A stretch of 64,000 bases of DNA from Pseudomonas sp. TH43 (GTDB lineage: Bacteria > Pseudomonadota > Gammaproteobacteria > Pseudomonadales > Pseudomonadaceae), in NCBI RefSeq assembly GCF_016650635.1, contig NZ_JAEKFI010000004.1, positions 62,001-126,000 of the forward strand, in the 5' to 3' direction. This document shows, in pieces, positions 44,092 through 53,204 of the stretch (positions are counted from its first letter, which is position 1; each line of letters begins with the position of its first letter). The notes below the pieces were generated by a model. It searched no databases, had not been told where the DNA came from, and saw nothing but the letters and a program-made list of their open reading frames with translations. Both the position numbers and the translations under genes were made by a program.

Positions 44092-45705
44092 ATGGCTACT
44101 CCCTCCCTGACCGCCAGCCCCGCGTCCGCCGCCAGCGGCAGGCCTGCCCTCGACAAGAAAACCGGCCCGTTCACCTACGTGATCTTTTTCGCCGTGCTGG
44201 CGATGGGGATGCTGTTCACCGCCTACAGCCTGATGCACGACATGCACGAACTCGGCACCGTGGTCACCACCTGGACGCCGTTTCTGCTGCTCGGCGTGGC
44301 GCTGTTGATTGCACTGGGTTTCGAGTTCGTCAACGGTTTCCACGACACCGCCAACGCCGTAGCGACGGTGATTTACACCCACTCGCTGCCGCCAAATGTC
44401 GCGGTGGTGTGGTCGGGCTTTTTCAACTTCCTCGGCGTGCTGCTGTCGAGCGGCGCGGTAGCGTTCGGCATCATCGCCTTGCTGCCCGTGGAGCTGATTC
44501 TGCAGGTGGGCTCGTCCGCCGGTTTCGCCATGATTTTCGCCCTGCTGATCGCCGCGATTCTGTGGAACCTCGGCACCTGGTGGCTGGGCTTGCCGGCCTC
44601 GTCATCACACACTTTGATCGGCTCGATCATCGGTGTCGGCGTGGCCAATGCCTTGATGCACGGCCGCGACGGTACCAGCGGTGTCGACTGGGCGCAGGCG
44701 ACCAAGATCGGTTATGCGTTGCTGTTGTCGCCGCTGGTGGGTTTCGGTTGCGCCGCGTTGCTGCTGCTGGCCTTGCGCGCGTTCGTGAAGAATCGCTCGC
44801 TGTACAAAGCCCCTGAAGGCAACGCCCCGCCGCCATGGTGGATTCGCGGTTTGCTGATCCTGACCTGCACCGGTGTATCGTTCGCCCACGGCTCCAACGA
44901 CGGCCAGAAAGGCATGGGCCTGATCATGCTGATCCTGGTCGGTACCTTGCCGATGGCTTATGCGCTGAACCGGACCATGCCGGAAGAACAATCCCTGCAG
45001 TTCGCCGCCGTGGCGCAAGTCACTCAGCAAGCGCTGGTAAAAAACGCACCGCTGCCGGCGCCGGCCGACCCACGGGCGACCCTTTCCGATTACGTGCGTA
45101 GCAAGGAGGCCACGCCGCAATTGATTCCCGCCCTCGCCGCCCTCACCGGGCACATCGGCGAAGAGGTCAAAGGCTACGGCTCGTTGGCGAAAGTCCCGGC
45201 TGAAGCCATGGGCAACGTGCGTAACGACATGTACCTGGCCAGCGAAAGTATTCGCTTGATGGACAAGAACAAGGTCGGCAACTTCGATGCGGATACCGCT
45301 GGCAAGCTGCAACTGTTCAAGCAGCAGATCGACAACGCCACGCGGTTTATTCCGCTGTGGGTGAAGATCGCCGTGGCCATTGCGCTCGGGCTGGGCACCA
45401 TGGTCGGCTGGAAGCGCATCGTGGTCACGGTCGGCGAAAAAATCGGCAAGACCCACCTGACTTACGCTCAGGGCGCGTCCGCAGAAACCGTGGCAATGCT
45501 GACCATTGGCGCCGCGGACATGTTTGGTTTGCCGGTGTCGACGACGCATGTGTTGTCCTCGGGTGTGGCCGGGACCATGGTCGCCAACGGTGGCGGGTTG
45601 CAGATGAGGACCATCCGCAATCTGTTGATGGCGTGGGTGCTGACACTGCCAGCCGCCATCCTGTTGTCAGGCAGCCTCTACTGGCTGTTCACACAAATCT
45701 TCTGA
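44092..45705 (+). CDS. Pit-family inorganic phosphate transporter
   Basis: A 537-residue inner-membrane transporter (low-affinity metal-phosphate/H+ symport). The two PHO4 signature halves are GFEFVNGFHDTANAVATVIY (about 81-100) and SFAHGSNDGQKGMGLIM (about 263-279); the late repeat GAADMFGLPVSTTHVLSSG is also typical. A soluble loop (about 295-410) separates the halves and includes a helical region with VKGYGSLAKVPAEAM. It has about ten membrane helices. ATG 44092 follows AGGA; ATG 44053 is an alternative. It is a single gene bounded by repeats. Confidence 0.92.
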   Translation: MATPSLTASPASAASGRPALDKKTGPFTYVIFFAVLAMGMLFTAYSLMHDMHELGTVVTTWTPFLLLGVALLIALGFEFVNGFHDTANAVATVIYTHSLPPNVAVVWSGFFNFLGVLLSSGAVAFGIIALLPVELILQVGSSAGFAMIFALLIAAILWNLGTWWLGLPASSSHTLIGSIIGVGVANALMHGRDGTSGVDWAQATKIGYALLLSPLVGFGCAALLLLALRAFVKNRSLYKAPEGNAPPPWWIRGLLILTCTGVSFAHGSNDGQKGMGLIMLILVGTLPMAYALNRTMPEEQSLQFAAVAQVTQQALVKNAPLPAPADPRATLSDYVRSKEATPQLIPALAALTGHIGEEVKGYGSLAKVPAEAMGNVRNDMYLASESIRLMDKNKVGNFDADTAGKLQLFKQQIDNATRFIPLWVKIAVAIALGLGTMVGWKRIVVTVGEKIGKTHLTYAQGASAETVAMLTIGAADMFGLPVSTTHVLSSGVAGTMVANGGGLQMRTIRNLLMAWVLTLPAAILLSGSLYWLFTQIF

Positions 45706-45709
45706 CCCC

Positions 45710-45796
45710 TGTAGGAGAGCTGCCGCAGGCTGCGATCTTTTGATCTTGTTGTTCAAACGCAAGATCAAAAGATCGCAGCCTGCGGCAGCTCCTACC
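45710..45796. repeat. REP pair (TAGGAGCTGCCGCAGGCTGCG family)
   Basis: The left arm TAGGAGAGCTGCCGCAGGCT and right arm AGCCTGCGGCAGCTCCTA are inverted around the inverted core GATCTTTTGATCTTG/CAAGATCAAAAGATC. It is a fourth REP family in the window. Confidence 0.88.
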
Positions 45797-45845
45797 GGTA
45801 GCCGTAATAGAGAGAGATCCGGCGAGGTTTGAGTCCAGGTTGTGG

Positions 45846-46742
45846 TCAGAGGGTTGAGCGGATGACATCGCCGAGCCAATCCATGAACACGCGCACTCGC
45901 AGCGGCAAATGTCGCTGCCGCGCATACAACAATGAAATGCCCATCGCTGGGGCGGTGAATTGCGGCAACACCGTTACCAGTTCGCCGTTGTCCAGATGCG
46001 GCTGCATGCCGGTGCGTGGCACCTGGGTCAGCCCGAAGCCGCCCAGACACGCCGACTCGTAGGCATCGGTGCTGTTGACCGTCACGCTGCCAGCCATCGG
46101 CAAGCGTTTGACCTGACCGCCCTCCTCGTACACAAACCCTTCCGAACGCGAACCCAGTACGCCGACGTAATGCACCAATCGATGCTGCGCCAGATCCTCC
46201 AGAGTCTGCGGCACGCCGTAGCGTTCGAGATACGCAGGGCTCGCGCAGTTGATCATCGAGAAGTCGCCGAGGTGCCGCGCGACCACCGATTGATCAGGCT
46301 GCGCGCCGATCCGCACCACGCAGTCGAACCCCTCGCTGAGCAAATCGACGCGGCGGTCGGTGCTGCTGATTTCCAGCTCGAGGTTCGGGTGACGATCCAT
46401 GAACTGCGGCAGGCGCGGCAGGATCAGGCGCCGCGCGAGAATGTTTGGCAGGTCGACACGAATGCGCCCGGTCAGCGAGGCTTCGTCCTGGCGAAACAAT
46501 CCTTCGATCTCGTCCATGTGCGACAGCAAGTCCTTGCTGCGTTCGTACAACACCAGACCATCCTGCGTCGCCTGCACCTTGCGCGTGGTGCGCTGCAACA
46601 GGCGCGTGCCGAGTAACGCCTCCAGCGCTTGCACATGCTCGGACACGGTCGAGCGCGGCAAGCCGAGGCTCTCACCGGCAAGGGTGAAACTCGACAATTC
46701 GCTGACCCGGACGAAGGTTCGCAGCAGTTCCAGTTTGTTCAT
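45846..46742 (-). CDS. LysR-family regulator, divergent to SDR
   Basis: A 298-residue LysR regulator. The winged helix is at about 1-60 (LELLRTFVRVSELSSFTLAG, then RSTVSEHVQALEALLG). The effector domain follows (GRIRVDLPNILARRLILPRL). It is divergent from an SDR gene with a 122-bp gap, the classic arrangement for local control. Confidence 0.9.
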   Translation of the reverse strand: MNKLELLRTFVRVSELSSFTLAGESLGLPRSTVSEHVQALEALLGTRLLQRTTRKVQATQDGLVLYERSKDLLSHMDEIEGLFRQDEASLTGRIRVDLPNILARRLILPRLPQFMDRHPNLELEISSTDRRVDLLSEGFDCVVRIGAQPDQSVVARHLGDFSMINCASPAYLERYGVPQTLEDLAQHRLVHYVGVLGSRSEGFVYEEGGQVKRLPMAGSVTVNSTDAYESACLGGFGLTQVPRTGMQPHLDNGELVTVLPQFTAPAMGISLLYARQRHLPLRVRVFMDWLGDVIRSTL

Positions 46743-46864
46743 GGGCTCACCCTCGATTGTTCGCCAGATCCGACCAGTGATTCCGATTTCAGTCTGTTTA
46801 TCACCTCCCGGCGGATAAATAAACTGAACCCATCACCACCACTCAGCGCAATCGAGGAAGCCTC

Positions 46865-47620
46865 ATGAACCGCAAAATCGCATTGATCACCGGCGCCAGC
46901 CGTGGCCTGGGCAAAAACGCCGCCCTGCACCTCGCCGCGCAAGGCGTCGACATCATCGGCACCTACCACAGCCGCGCCGATGAAGCCCAGGCACTGGTAA
47001 GCGAAATCGAAGCACTCGGTGGTAAAGCCGTGATGCTGCAACTGGATGTCGGCCGCAGCGAAAGCTTTGCTGCGTTCGGCACACACGTCGAAAAGGCGCT
47101 GCAACACTTCGATCGTCAGCGCTTCGATTTTCTGATCAACAACGCTGGGGTCGGTTTGCACGTGAGTTTCGCCGAAACCACCGTGGAGCAATTCGACCTG
47201 CTGATGAACGTGCATTTCAAAGGGCCGTTCTTCCTGACTCAGCAACTGCTGCCGCTGATCAACGATGGCGGGCGCATCATCAATATCTCCAGCGGCCTCG
47301 CGCGTTTCACCCTCCCGGGCGCCAGTGCTTATGCGGCGATGAAAGGCGCGATTGAAGTACTCACTCGTTATCAGGCAAAAGAGCTGGGCGCGCGACAGAT
47401 TGCCGTGAATACCCTGGCGCCAGGTGCGATCGAAACCGACTTTGGCGGCGGCACCGTGCGCGACAACGCGGCGGTGAACGCCATGGTCGCCGAAAACACC
47501 GCGCTGGGCCGTGCCGGGCAGCCGGATGACATTGGCGGAGCATTGGCGCTGCTGCTGTCACCGGGTGCGCAATGGATCAATGGCCAACGCGTCGAAGCCT
47601 CCGGCGGGATGTTTCTCTAA
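46865..47620 (+). CDS. Short-chain dehydrogenase/reductase
   Basis: A 251-residue SDR oxidoreductase. The NAD(P)-binding motif is TGASRGLG (9-16), NNAG is near 92, the catalytic Ser is in NISSGLA and the Tyr-Lys pair in YAAMKG (about 157-161). GAGGAAG before ATG is a good ribosome-binding site. The substrate is unknown; the divergent LysR gene probably controls it. Confidence 0.9.
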   Translation: MNRKIALITGASRGLGKNAALHLAAQGVDIIGTYHSRADEAQALVSEIEALGGKAVMLQLDVGRSESFAAFGTHVEKALQHFDRQRFDFLINNAGVGLHVSFAETTVEQFDLLMNVHFKGPFFLTQQLLPLINDGGRIINISSGLARFTLPGASAYAAMKGAIEVLTRYQAKELGARQIAVNTLAPGAIETDFGGGTVRDNAAVNAMVAENTALGRAGQPDDIGGALALLLSPGAQWINGQRVEASGGMFL

Positions 47621-47636
47621 ATCTGACACCGCCCCA

Positions 47637-47743
47637 TGTGGCGAGGGGATTTATCCCCGTTGGGGTGCGCAGCGCCCCCCTCTTTTGATCCAGAAAAGAT
47701 GGGCTTGCTGCGCAGTCCAACGGGGATAAATCCCCTCGCCACA
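47637..47743. repeat. REP pair (GTGGCGAGGGGATTTATCCC family)
   Basis: GTGGCGAGGGGATTTATCCC and GGGGATAAATCCCCTCGCCA lie in inverted orientation between two convergent genes, the same family as the array at 42.7-43.9 kb. Confidence 0.9.
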
Positions 47744-47758
47744 ACTTGCATTCCAGCA

Positions 47759-48190
47759 TTAGACCGTACGGGCCATCAGCAAGCGTTCGCGCAGCACGTC
47801 ATAGCCCCAGTGATACACGTAGGTGTACGGCAGGAAGAACAGCAGCACGCCGATATCCAGCAAGAATGCCTGCCACAGACTGACCGACAACCACCACGCA
47901 ATCAGGGGCACGCCCATCACGATCAAACCACCCTCAAACAGTAGCGCGTGGACCACCCGCACCCAGGCGTTGTGGCCGATATTCAGGCGTTTGAGCATGC
48001 GGTCAAAGAAGCCGTTGAACACGACGTTCCACGCCAGTGCCAACAACGCGATCAGCAGCGTCACCGCGCCCATGTCGAGCAGCGACTTCTTCATGATCCA
48101 CGCCAGCAACGGCGTGCAGATCAGGATCGCCAGCAGCTCGAAGCCGACGGCCTGGAAAATACGTTCAGTGATGGATTTGTTAGCCGTCAT
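47759..48190 (-). CDS. PACE-family efflux transporter 1
   Basis: A 143-residue protein with four membrane helices forming the tandem bacterial transmembrane pair of the PACE (AceI-like) family. Conserved features are RIFQAVGFELLAIL (with the membrane glutamate, E18), LALAWNVVFNGFFDR, ALLFEGGLIVMGVPLIAWW and a C-terminal FLPYTYVYHWGYD. PACE proteins export biocides such as chlorhexidine and short-chain diamines by proton exchange. ATG 48190 was chosen over 48232. It is divergent from a LysR gene 89 bp away. Confidence 0.9.
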   Translation of the reverse strand: MTANKSITERIFQAVGFELLAILICTPLLAWIMKKSLLDMGAVTLLIALLALAWNVVFNGFFDRMLKRLNIGHNAWVRVVHALLFEGGLIVMGVPLIAWWLSVSLWQAFLLDIGVLLFFLPYTYVYHWGYDVLRERLLMARTV

Positions 48191-48279
48191 GGCCTGACTC
48201 CTTGAGTGAAGATGGTTGCCATGTTCCGGCATCGCTCCGATACTTCATAACCAATAACCATCGATCAAGGCGATAGTTC

Positions 48280-49134
48280 ATGGCCTCTCAAGAAGTGTTG
48301 CTGGCGTTCGTTCAAGCCGCGACTCAAGGTTCGTTTTCGGCAGCGGCGCGCAAACTCGGGCGCAGTCAGTCGACCATCAGCGCGGCGGTGGCAAGCCTTG
48401 AGATTGATCTGGACCTGGTGCTGTTCGATCGCAGCAGCCGCAAGCCGACGCTGACCCCGGCCGGCCACGTGATGCTGCAACGGGCCGAGGCAATTCTCGC
48501 GGCCAGCAGTCGACTGGAAATGACCGCGCGGCAACTGTCCCAAGGCGTCGAGCCGAAACTGACCGTGGCGATTTCCGACACTTATCAATCGGCGCGCTTC
48601 GAAGCGGCGCTGGTCGGGTTCGAGCAGCGTTATCCGGACCTGGAGCTGGAATGCCTGATCGCCGAATGCGATGACCTGATCGAGTTGGTGCAGCGCGGTC
48701 GTGCGCATCTGGCGTTCGCCGAAATGCAGGACACTTATCCGCCAGACCTGGTGACCTCGACCGTCGCCGAACGTACCGATATCGCGCTGTTCGTCAGCGC
48801 CGAACATCCGCTGACGAAACTGCAAAACATCGATCAAGCCAGCCTTGAACAGCATCGCGAATTGCGCCTGGCAACCATCGTCAATCCGTACGAGAGTCGC
48901 GCGAAGGGTCGAGTATGGTCGGCGCCGAGTTATCTGATGCTGATGGAAATGGCCGAAATGGGTTTCGGCTGGGCGCCGCTGCCGCGTTGGCTGGTGGGGC
49001 GTTTCGGTAATGGCACGCTGGTGGAACTGAACGTGCGCGGCTGGCCGAAACCGGTGTTTGTCGATGCGCTGTGGTCGCGGCTGTACCCGCCGGGGCCGGC
49101 GGGTAGCTGGTTGCTGAGCAAGATGCTGGAATAG
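48280..49134 (+). CDS. LysR-family regulator, divergent to PACE 1
   Basis: A 284-residue LysR regulator: QEVLLAFVQAATQGSFSAAARKLGR, recognition helix SQSTISAAVASLEIDL, then an effector domain with VAISDTYQSARFEAALVGFEQRY. Its position suggests it controls the PACE gene. Confidence 0.9.
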   Translation: MASQEVLLAFVQAATQGSFSAAARKLGRSQSTISAAVASLEIDLDLVLFDRSSRKPTLTPAGHVMLQRAEAILAASSRLEMTARQLSQGVEPKLTVAISDTYQSARFEAALVGFEQRYPDLELECLIAECDDLIELVQRGRAHLAFAEMQDTYPPDLVTSTVAERTDIALFVSAEHPLTKLQNIDQASLEQHRELRLATIVNPYESRAKGRVWSAPSYLMLMEMAEMGFGWAPLPRWLVGRFGNGTLVELNVRGWPKPVFVDALWSRLYPPGPAGSWLLSKMLE

Positions 49135-49148
49135 GGGGGTGACCCCAT

Positions 49149-49214
49149 TCGCGAGCAGGCTCGCTCCCACAGGGGAATGCATTCCAAGTGTGGGAGCGAG
49201 CCTGCTCGCGAAGG
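49149..49214. repeat. REP pair (GGGAGCGAGCCTGCTCGCGA family)
   Basis: TTCGCGAGCAGGCTCGCTCC and GGGAGCGAGCCTGCTCGCGA in inverted orientation, about 15 bp apart, between convergent genes. Confidence 0.9.
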
Positions 49215-49233
49215 CGTCAGCCCAGACAACCGA

Positions 49234-50070
49234 TCAAGCCGCCTCAATCGCTGCTGGCCGGTTCACCTGAAAATACTCATGCAGCCCACGCATCGCCGGC
49301 AGTTCCAGCGCCTGCGCCGCATAACACAAGCCAACCCGTCGGGTCGGCGCCGGCAGGTGCAGTGCGCGCACGACCACCCGCTCATGGCCGTTCACCAGCG
49401 ATTGCGGCAACATCGCCACCCCGACACCCGCCGCGACCATGTGCAACGCCTGCTGCAACGAACCGGCATGCCCGGCCACCGCCTCCGGCGAGCGCCCATA
49501 TAACGCCATCAGACGTTGATGCGACGGATGCTGCGGACACGTAATCCAATCCGCAATCGGCGCCCAACCCGCCTGCGCCAGCGCCATCGGGTGATCCAAT
49601 GGCAACGCCATCACATACGGTTCTTCCCACAGCGGCAGGAACAATTCGTCCTCGCAGCACATCTCCTCGACCGCCAGGCGACCCTCGCCGCTGCACCCCT
49701 CCTCCAGCGTCAGTAACAAATTCGGCAACGCCAGATGCGCCATGCGCACGAACGCTTCGATATGACTGGCAGCGATGTCGCCCTCGATGCCCAGGGTCAG
49801 CGCTGCACGATTTTCGCGCCCGCGAAACATCTGGCTCAGCGCCTCCGCTTCCGCCACCATCCGCCGCGCCTGCGGGTACAGCAACCGCGCCTCATCGCTG
49901 ACCTCGACACCGCGCGGCTGACGTACGAACAACGTCGCGCCGAGTTCTTCTTCCAACTGCTTGATCGTCACCGACAGCGTCGGTTGACTGATGAACAGTC
50001 GCTGCGCGGCAGCGGTAATGTTGCGCTCTTCGAATACCGCGAGGAAGGCTTTGAGGTGACGGATATCCAT
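49234..50070 (-). CDS. LysR-family regulator (CysB/CbbR-like N-terminus)
   Basis: A 278-residue LysR regulator (DIRHLKAFLAVFEERNITAAAQ, then LFISQPTLSVTIKQLEEELG). The effector half includes GIEGDIAASHIEAFVRMAH. ATG 50070 fits the family; the open frame extends 24 codons upstream without support. It is divergent from the SDR gene at 50182 and probably controls it. Confidence 0.89.
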   Translation of the reverse strand: MDIRHLKAFLAVFEERNITAAAQRLFISQPTLSVTIKQLEEELGATLFVRQPRGVEVSDEARLLYPQARRMVAEAEALSQMFRGRENRAALTLGIEGDIAASHIEAFVRMAHLALPNLLLTLEEGCSGEGRLAVEEMCCEDELFLPLWEEPYVMALPLDHPMALAQAGWAPIADWITCPQHPSHQRLMALYGRSPEAVAGHAGSLQQALHMVAAGVGVAMLPQSLVNGHERVVVRALHLPAPTRRVGLCYAAQALELPAMRGLHEYFQVNRPAAIEAA

Positions 50071-50181
50071 AGGAAATTCCGATAGGTGACAGAGGAATAA
50101 GGCATTTTTCAGCCCGTACAGGGCTAAATATACTGCGCTCATCGTTCAGTCATTTGAAATTCTTATTTCAGGAGTTCCACC

Positions 50182-50907
50182 ATGAGCAAGCCTTTGATCA
50201 TCATCACCGGTGCCAGCTCGGGCATCGGTGAAGCCACCGCCCGTCGTCTCAGCGCGGCCGGCCATCCTTTGCTGTTGTTGGCGCGACGCATCGAACGCCT
50301 GCAAGCGCTGGAGCTGCCGAACACGCTCAGCCGCAAAGTCGACATCACGGATCGCGCCGCTTTGCTCGCCGCCGTGGCAGAAGCCGAAGCGCAATTCGGC
50401 CCGGCCGATGCGCTGATCAATAACGCTGGTGTGATGCTGCTGGGCGCGATGAGCGAGCAGGATCCGGCGCAGTGGGATCAGATGCTCGACGTCAATGTGA
50501 AGGGATTGCTCAATGGCGTGCACGCTGTAGTCGCCGGGATGATTGAGCGCAAGCACGGCACGATCATCAATGTCAGCTCGGTGGCCGGGCGCAAGACGTT
50601 CCCGAACCACGTCGCGTATGTCGGCACCAAGTTTGCCGTGCATGGTTTGTCGGAAAACCTGCGTGAAGAACTGGCGCCGCACAACGTGCGTGTGACCACA
50701 ATTGCGCCGGGGGCTGTCGAGACCGAGCTGCTCAGCCACACCACTGACGAGGCGATCAAGACCGGTTATCAGGCGTGGAAACAAGAGATGGGCGGTACGG
50801 TGTTGAGTGCCGAGGATGTCGCGACGGCGATTGCGTATGCGTATGAGCAGCCGCAGGGCGTGTGCATTCGCGAGATCGTCATGGCCGCGACCCGCCAGCA
50901 AGCCTGA
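50182..50907 (+). CDS. Short-chain dehydrogenase/reductase
   Basis: A 241-residue SDR. The cofactor motif is TGASSGIG (9-16), then NNAG near 75, a Ser in NVSSVAG and the Tyr-Lys pair in YVGTK (about 151-155). It resembles the YdfG/clavulanate-dehydrogenase-like group. GGAG sits before ATG. Substrate unknown. Confidence 0.9.
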   Translation: MSKPLIIITGASSGIGEATARRLSAAGHPLLLLARRIERLQALELPNTLSRKVDITDRAALLAAVAEAEAQFGPADALINNAGVMLLGAMSEQDPAQWDQMLDVNVKGLLNGVHAVVAGMIERKHGTIINVSSVAGRKTFPNHVAYVGTKFAVHGLSENLREELAPHNVRVTTIAPGAVETELLSHTTDEAIKTGYQAWKQEMGGTVLSAEDVATAIAYAYEQPQGVCIREIVMAATRQQA

Positions 50908-50933
50908 TGTTTTGATGTTGGGCTTACTGGCCT

Positions 50934-51000
50934 CTTCGCGAGCAGGCTCGCTCCCACATTTGGAATGAGATCAACCGTGGGAGCGAGCCTGCTCGCGAAA
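50934..51000. repeat. REP pair (GGGAGCGAGCCTGCTCGCGA family)
   Basis: CTTCGCGAGCAGGCTCGCTC and GGGAGCGAGCCTGCTCGCGA, inverted, about 18 bp apart. Confidence 0.9.
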
Positions 51001-51029
51001 GGGTCGGCACTGCCATTGAAGGTTTTGGA

Positions 51030-52259
51030 TCAATCCAACTGCGACAGGCGCGCCTCGATAAACCTTCGCTCCGGCTCTTGTCGGGTTAACGCCAGAGCTC
51101 GGAGGTAAGCCGTTCGCGCTTCCTCCACCCTTCCCAACTGCCGACAGAATTCCGCCCGCGCCGAATGCGCCAGATGGTAATCCTGCAGTTCACCGCGATC
51201 CAGAATCCCCTCGATCAAGCGCAACCCGGCCAACGCTCCATCACGTTTGGCCACCGCCACCGCGCGGTTCAACTCGATCACCGGCGACGGCACCGCCCGC
51301 AACAGCACGTCATACAGCCCGACTATTTGCTCCCAATCGGTCTCCTCGGCTGTCGGCGCCTCGGCATGCACTGCGGCAATCGCCGCCTGCAAACAATATG
51401 GGCCAAACCGCCGCGTGGTCAGTGCGCGCTCCACCAGTGCACAGCCTTCGGCGATCAGCTCGGCATCCCACTGCGCACGATCCTGATCATCCAGCAACAC
51501 CAGTTCACCACTGGGTGAGGTGCGCGCCGGCCGCCGCGATTCGTGCAGCAGCATCAGCGCCAGCAGGCCCATGACCTCGGGTTCCGGCAACAACTCCATC
51601 AACAACCGCCCCAGTCGGATCGCCTCGCGGGTCAGATCCTCTCGGGTGACTTCAGCGCCCATCGACGCCGAATAGCCCTCGTTGAACACCAGATAAATCA
51701 CCCGCAGCACACTGTCGAGGCGTTCGGGCAGTTCGCTCAGGCTCGGTACTTGATAGGGGATTTTCGCGTCGCGAATCTTCGCTTTGGCGCGCACGATTCG
51801 CTGGGCAATTGCCGCTGGCGCCGAGAGGAAAGCGCGGGCGATTTCCTCGGTGGTCAGGTCGCAGACTTCTCGCAAGGTCAGCGGCACTTGCGCATCGGCC
51901 GCCAGCGCCGGGTGACAACAGGTGAAGATCAGCCGCAGGCGATCGTCTTCCACGTCCTCACCACTCCAGTCGGCCTGTTCAAGTTCTTCCAGTTGCGCCA
52001 GCAGCAAGGGTTGTGCGGCCTTGAAGCGCGCACGCCGACGCAACACATCAATCGCCTTGAAGCGCCCGGTGGACACCAGCCAAGTGCGTGGATTGTCCGG
52101 CACGCCGTCGCGCTGCCAGCGCTCGACCGCGACGAAGAACGCCTCGTGCAAGGCTTCCTCGGCGAGGTCGAAATCACCCAGCAGACGAATCAGCGTCGCC
52201 AGAATCCGCCGCGAGTCTTCGCGATAGACCTGCTCGACCCGCGTGCGCAGCTCAGACAT
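51030..52259 (-). CDS. ECF sigma factor, ECF42-like, with C-terminal extension
   Basis: A 409-residue sigma factor. Region 2 (about 10-80) includes IRLLGDFDLAEEALHEAFFVA, and region 4 (about 115-170) includes LTLREVCDLTTEEIARAFLS. A 230-residue C-terminal extension with TPR-like helices (AIAAVHAEAPTAEETDWEQI, LIEGILDRGELQDYHLAHSA) is typical of the ECF42 group. ECF42 genes commonly adjoin a DGPF (YCII-type) gene, as here. No anti-sigma factor is seen; in this group the extension is thought to take that role. The start overlaps the end of the DGPF gene by 8 bp. Confidence 0.9.
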   Translation of the reverse strand: MSELRTRVEQVYREDSRRILATLIRLLGDFDLAEEALHEAFFVAVERWQRDGVPDNPRTWLVSTGRFKAIDVLRRRARFKAAQPLLLAQLEELEQADWSGEDVEDDRLRLIFTCCHPALAADAQVPLTLREVCDLTTEEIARAFLSAPAAIAQRIVRAKAKIRDAKIPYQVPSLSELPERLDSVLRVIYLVFNEGYSASMGAEVTREDLTREAIRLGRLLMELLPEPEVMGLLALMLLHESRRPARTSPSGELVLLDDQDRAQWDAELIAEGCALVERALTTRRFGPYCLQAAIAAVHAEAPTAEETDWEQIVGLYDVLLRAVPSPVIELNRAVAVAKRDGALAGLRLIEGILDRGELQDYHLAHSARAEFCRQLGRVEEARTAYLRALALTRQEPERRFIEARLSQLD

Positions 52260-52596
52260 TCAACTGCCGCACCGGCCGCACTTCAACGCTGCCGATTCGC
52301 GCCGCCGGAATGTTGCCGGCGACCTGGATCGCTTCATTGAGGTCCTTGGCGTCGATCAGGTAGAAACCGGCCAGTTGCTCTTTGGTTTCCGCGAACGGGC
52401 CATCGGTGATCGACAATTTACCGTTGCGCATGCGCACAGTGGTGGCGGTCTGCACCGACTCCAACGCTTCGGCAGCGACCATCCGCCCGCTGCCCTGGAT
52501 CGACTCGGCGTACGCCCAGCATTCGGCATCTTCGGGGCTGTCGGGCGACGCGTGCAGAAGGCGCTCATCGCTGTAGACCAGGCATAAATACTTCAT
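52252..52596 (-). CDS. DGPF-domain (YCII-related) protein
   Basis: A 114-residue small alpha-beta barrel-like protein of the YCII/DGPF family, with the signature ITDGPFAETKEQLAGFYLID (about 65-84). It is coupled to the ECF42-like sigma gene downstream. A signalling or stress role is inferred from the pairing; the reaction is unknown. The start is MKYLCLVYSDERL. Confidence 0.9.
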   Translation of the reverse strand: MKYLCLVYSDERLLHASPDSPEDAECWAYAESIQGSGRMVAAEALESVQTATTVRMRNGKLSITDGPFAETKEQLAGFYLIDAKDLNEAIQVAGNIPAARIGSVEVRPVRQLNV

Positions 52597-52637
52597 GGCG
52601 GTTCTCCTGATTCGAACGGATCAACTATGGCTGAAGA

Positions 52638-53063
52638 TCACGGCTGCACATCAAACAGGGTTGCGCCGCTCATCGGATCGAACGGGGCCGACCAGTGTTC
52701 GTGAGCGATCCGCCACGCGCCGCCCACCTGCCGATAGCACGCGGTGACACGCATCCAGCAGCTCTGGGTTTCGCCCTTGTCATTGGTGCCGCCGCAGTTG
52801 GCCACCCAATGGGCGAAAGCGATGTTGTCGGCGCTCTCGATGGCGATTTCGTGGAACTCGAAAATGTGCGGGCCGGGGCACATTTCCATGCACGCCACCC
52901 AATGCGCGCGGTAGGCCGCTTTGCCCTTGAATTGCAGGGCCTTGATCGCGTCGAAGGAGACGATGTCGTCGGCGTACAGCGCCATGACTTTCTCCACGTT
53001 CTTGGTCATGACGGCTTCGCGGTACGTGTTGATCAGCGTCTGGATCTCAGTCTGTGCGCTCAT
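52638..53063 (-). CDS. SnoaL/NTF2-like protein
   Basis: A 141-residue NTF2-fold protein (IQTLINTYREAVMTKNVEKVMALYADDIVSFDA, seen by its parts YREAVMTKNVEKVMALYADD and FKGKAAYRAHW). It is likely a small-molecule-binding or isomerase-like protein. It lies 41 bp upstream of the DGPF gene in the same direction, so it may belong to the ECF42 unit. Confidence 0.85.
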   Translation of the reverse strand: MSAQTEIQTLINTYREAVMTKNVEKVMALYADDIVSFDAIKALQFKGKAAYRAHWVACMEMCPGPHIFEFHEIAIESADNIAFAHWVANCGGTNDKGETQSCWMRVTACYRQVGGAWRIAHEHWSAPFDPMSGATLFDVQP

Positions 53064-53204
53064 GGTGTTCTCCGTGGTTTTTGTTGTGAAGACACCCTTA
53101 GTCGCTCGGCGAGTCGACAGATCGACAGGCGAAACAAAAGATTTCCACGGAAGGCAAAGTCGCTAGAATCCGAGGTTCATCTTTGTAGGAAAAAGGAAAT
53201 TCCC

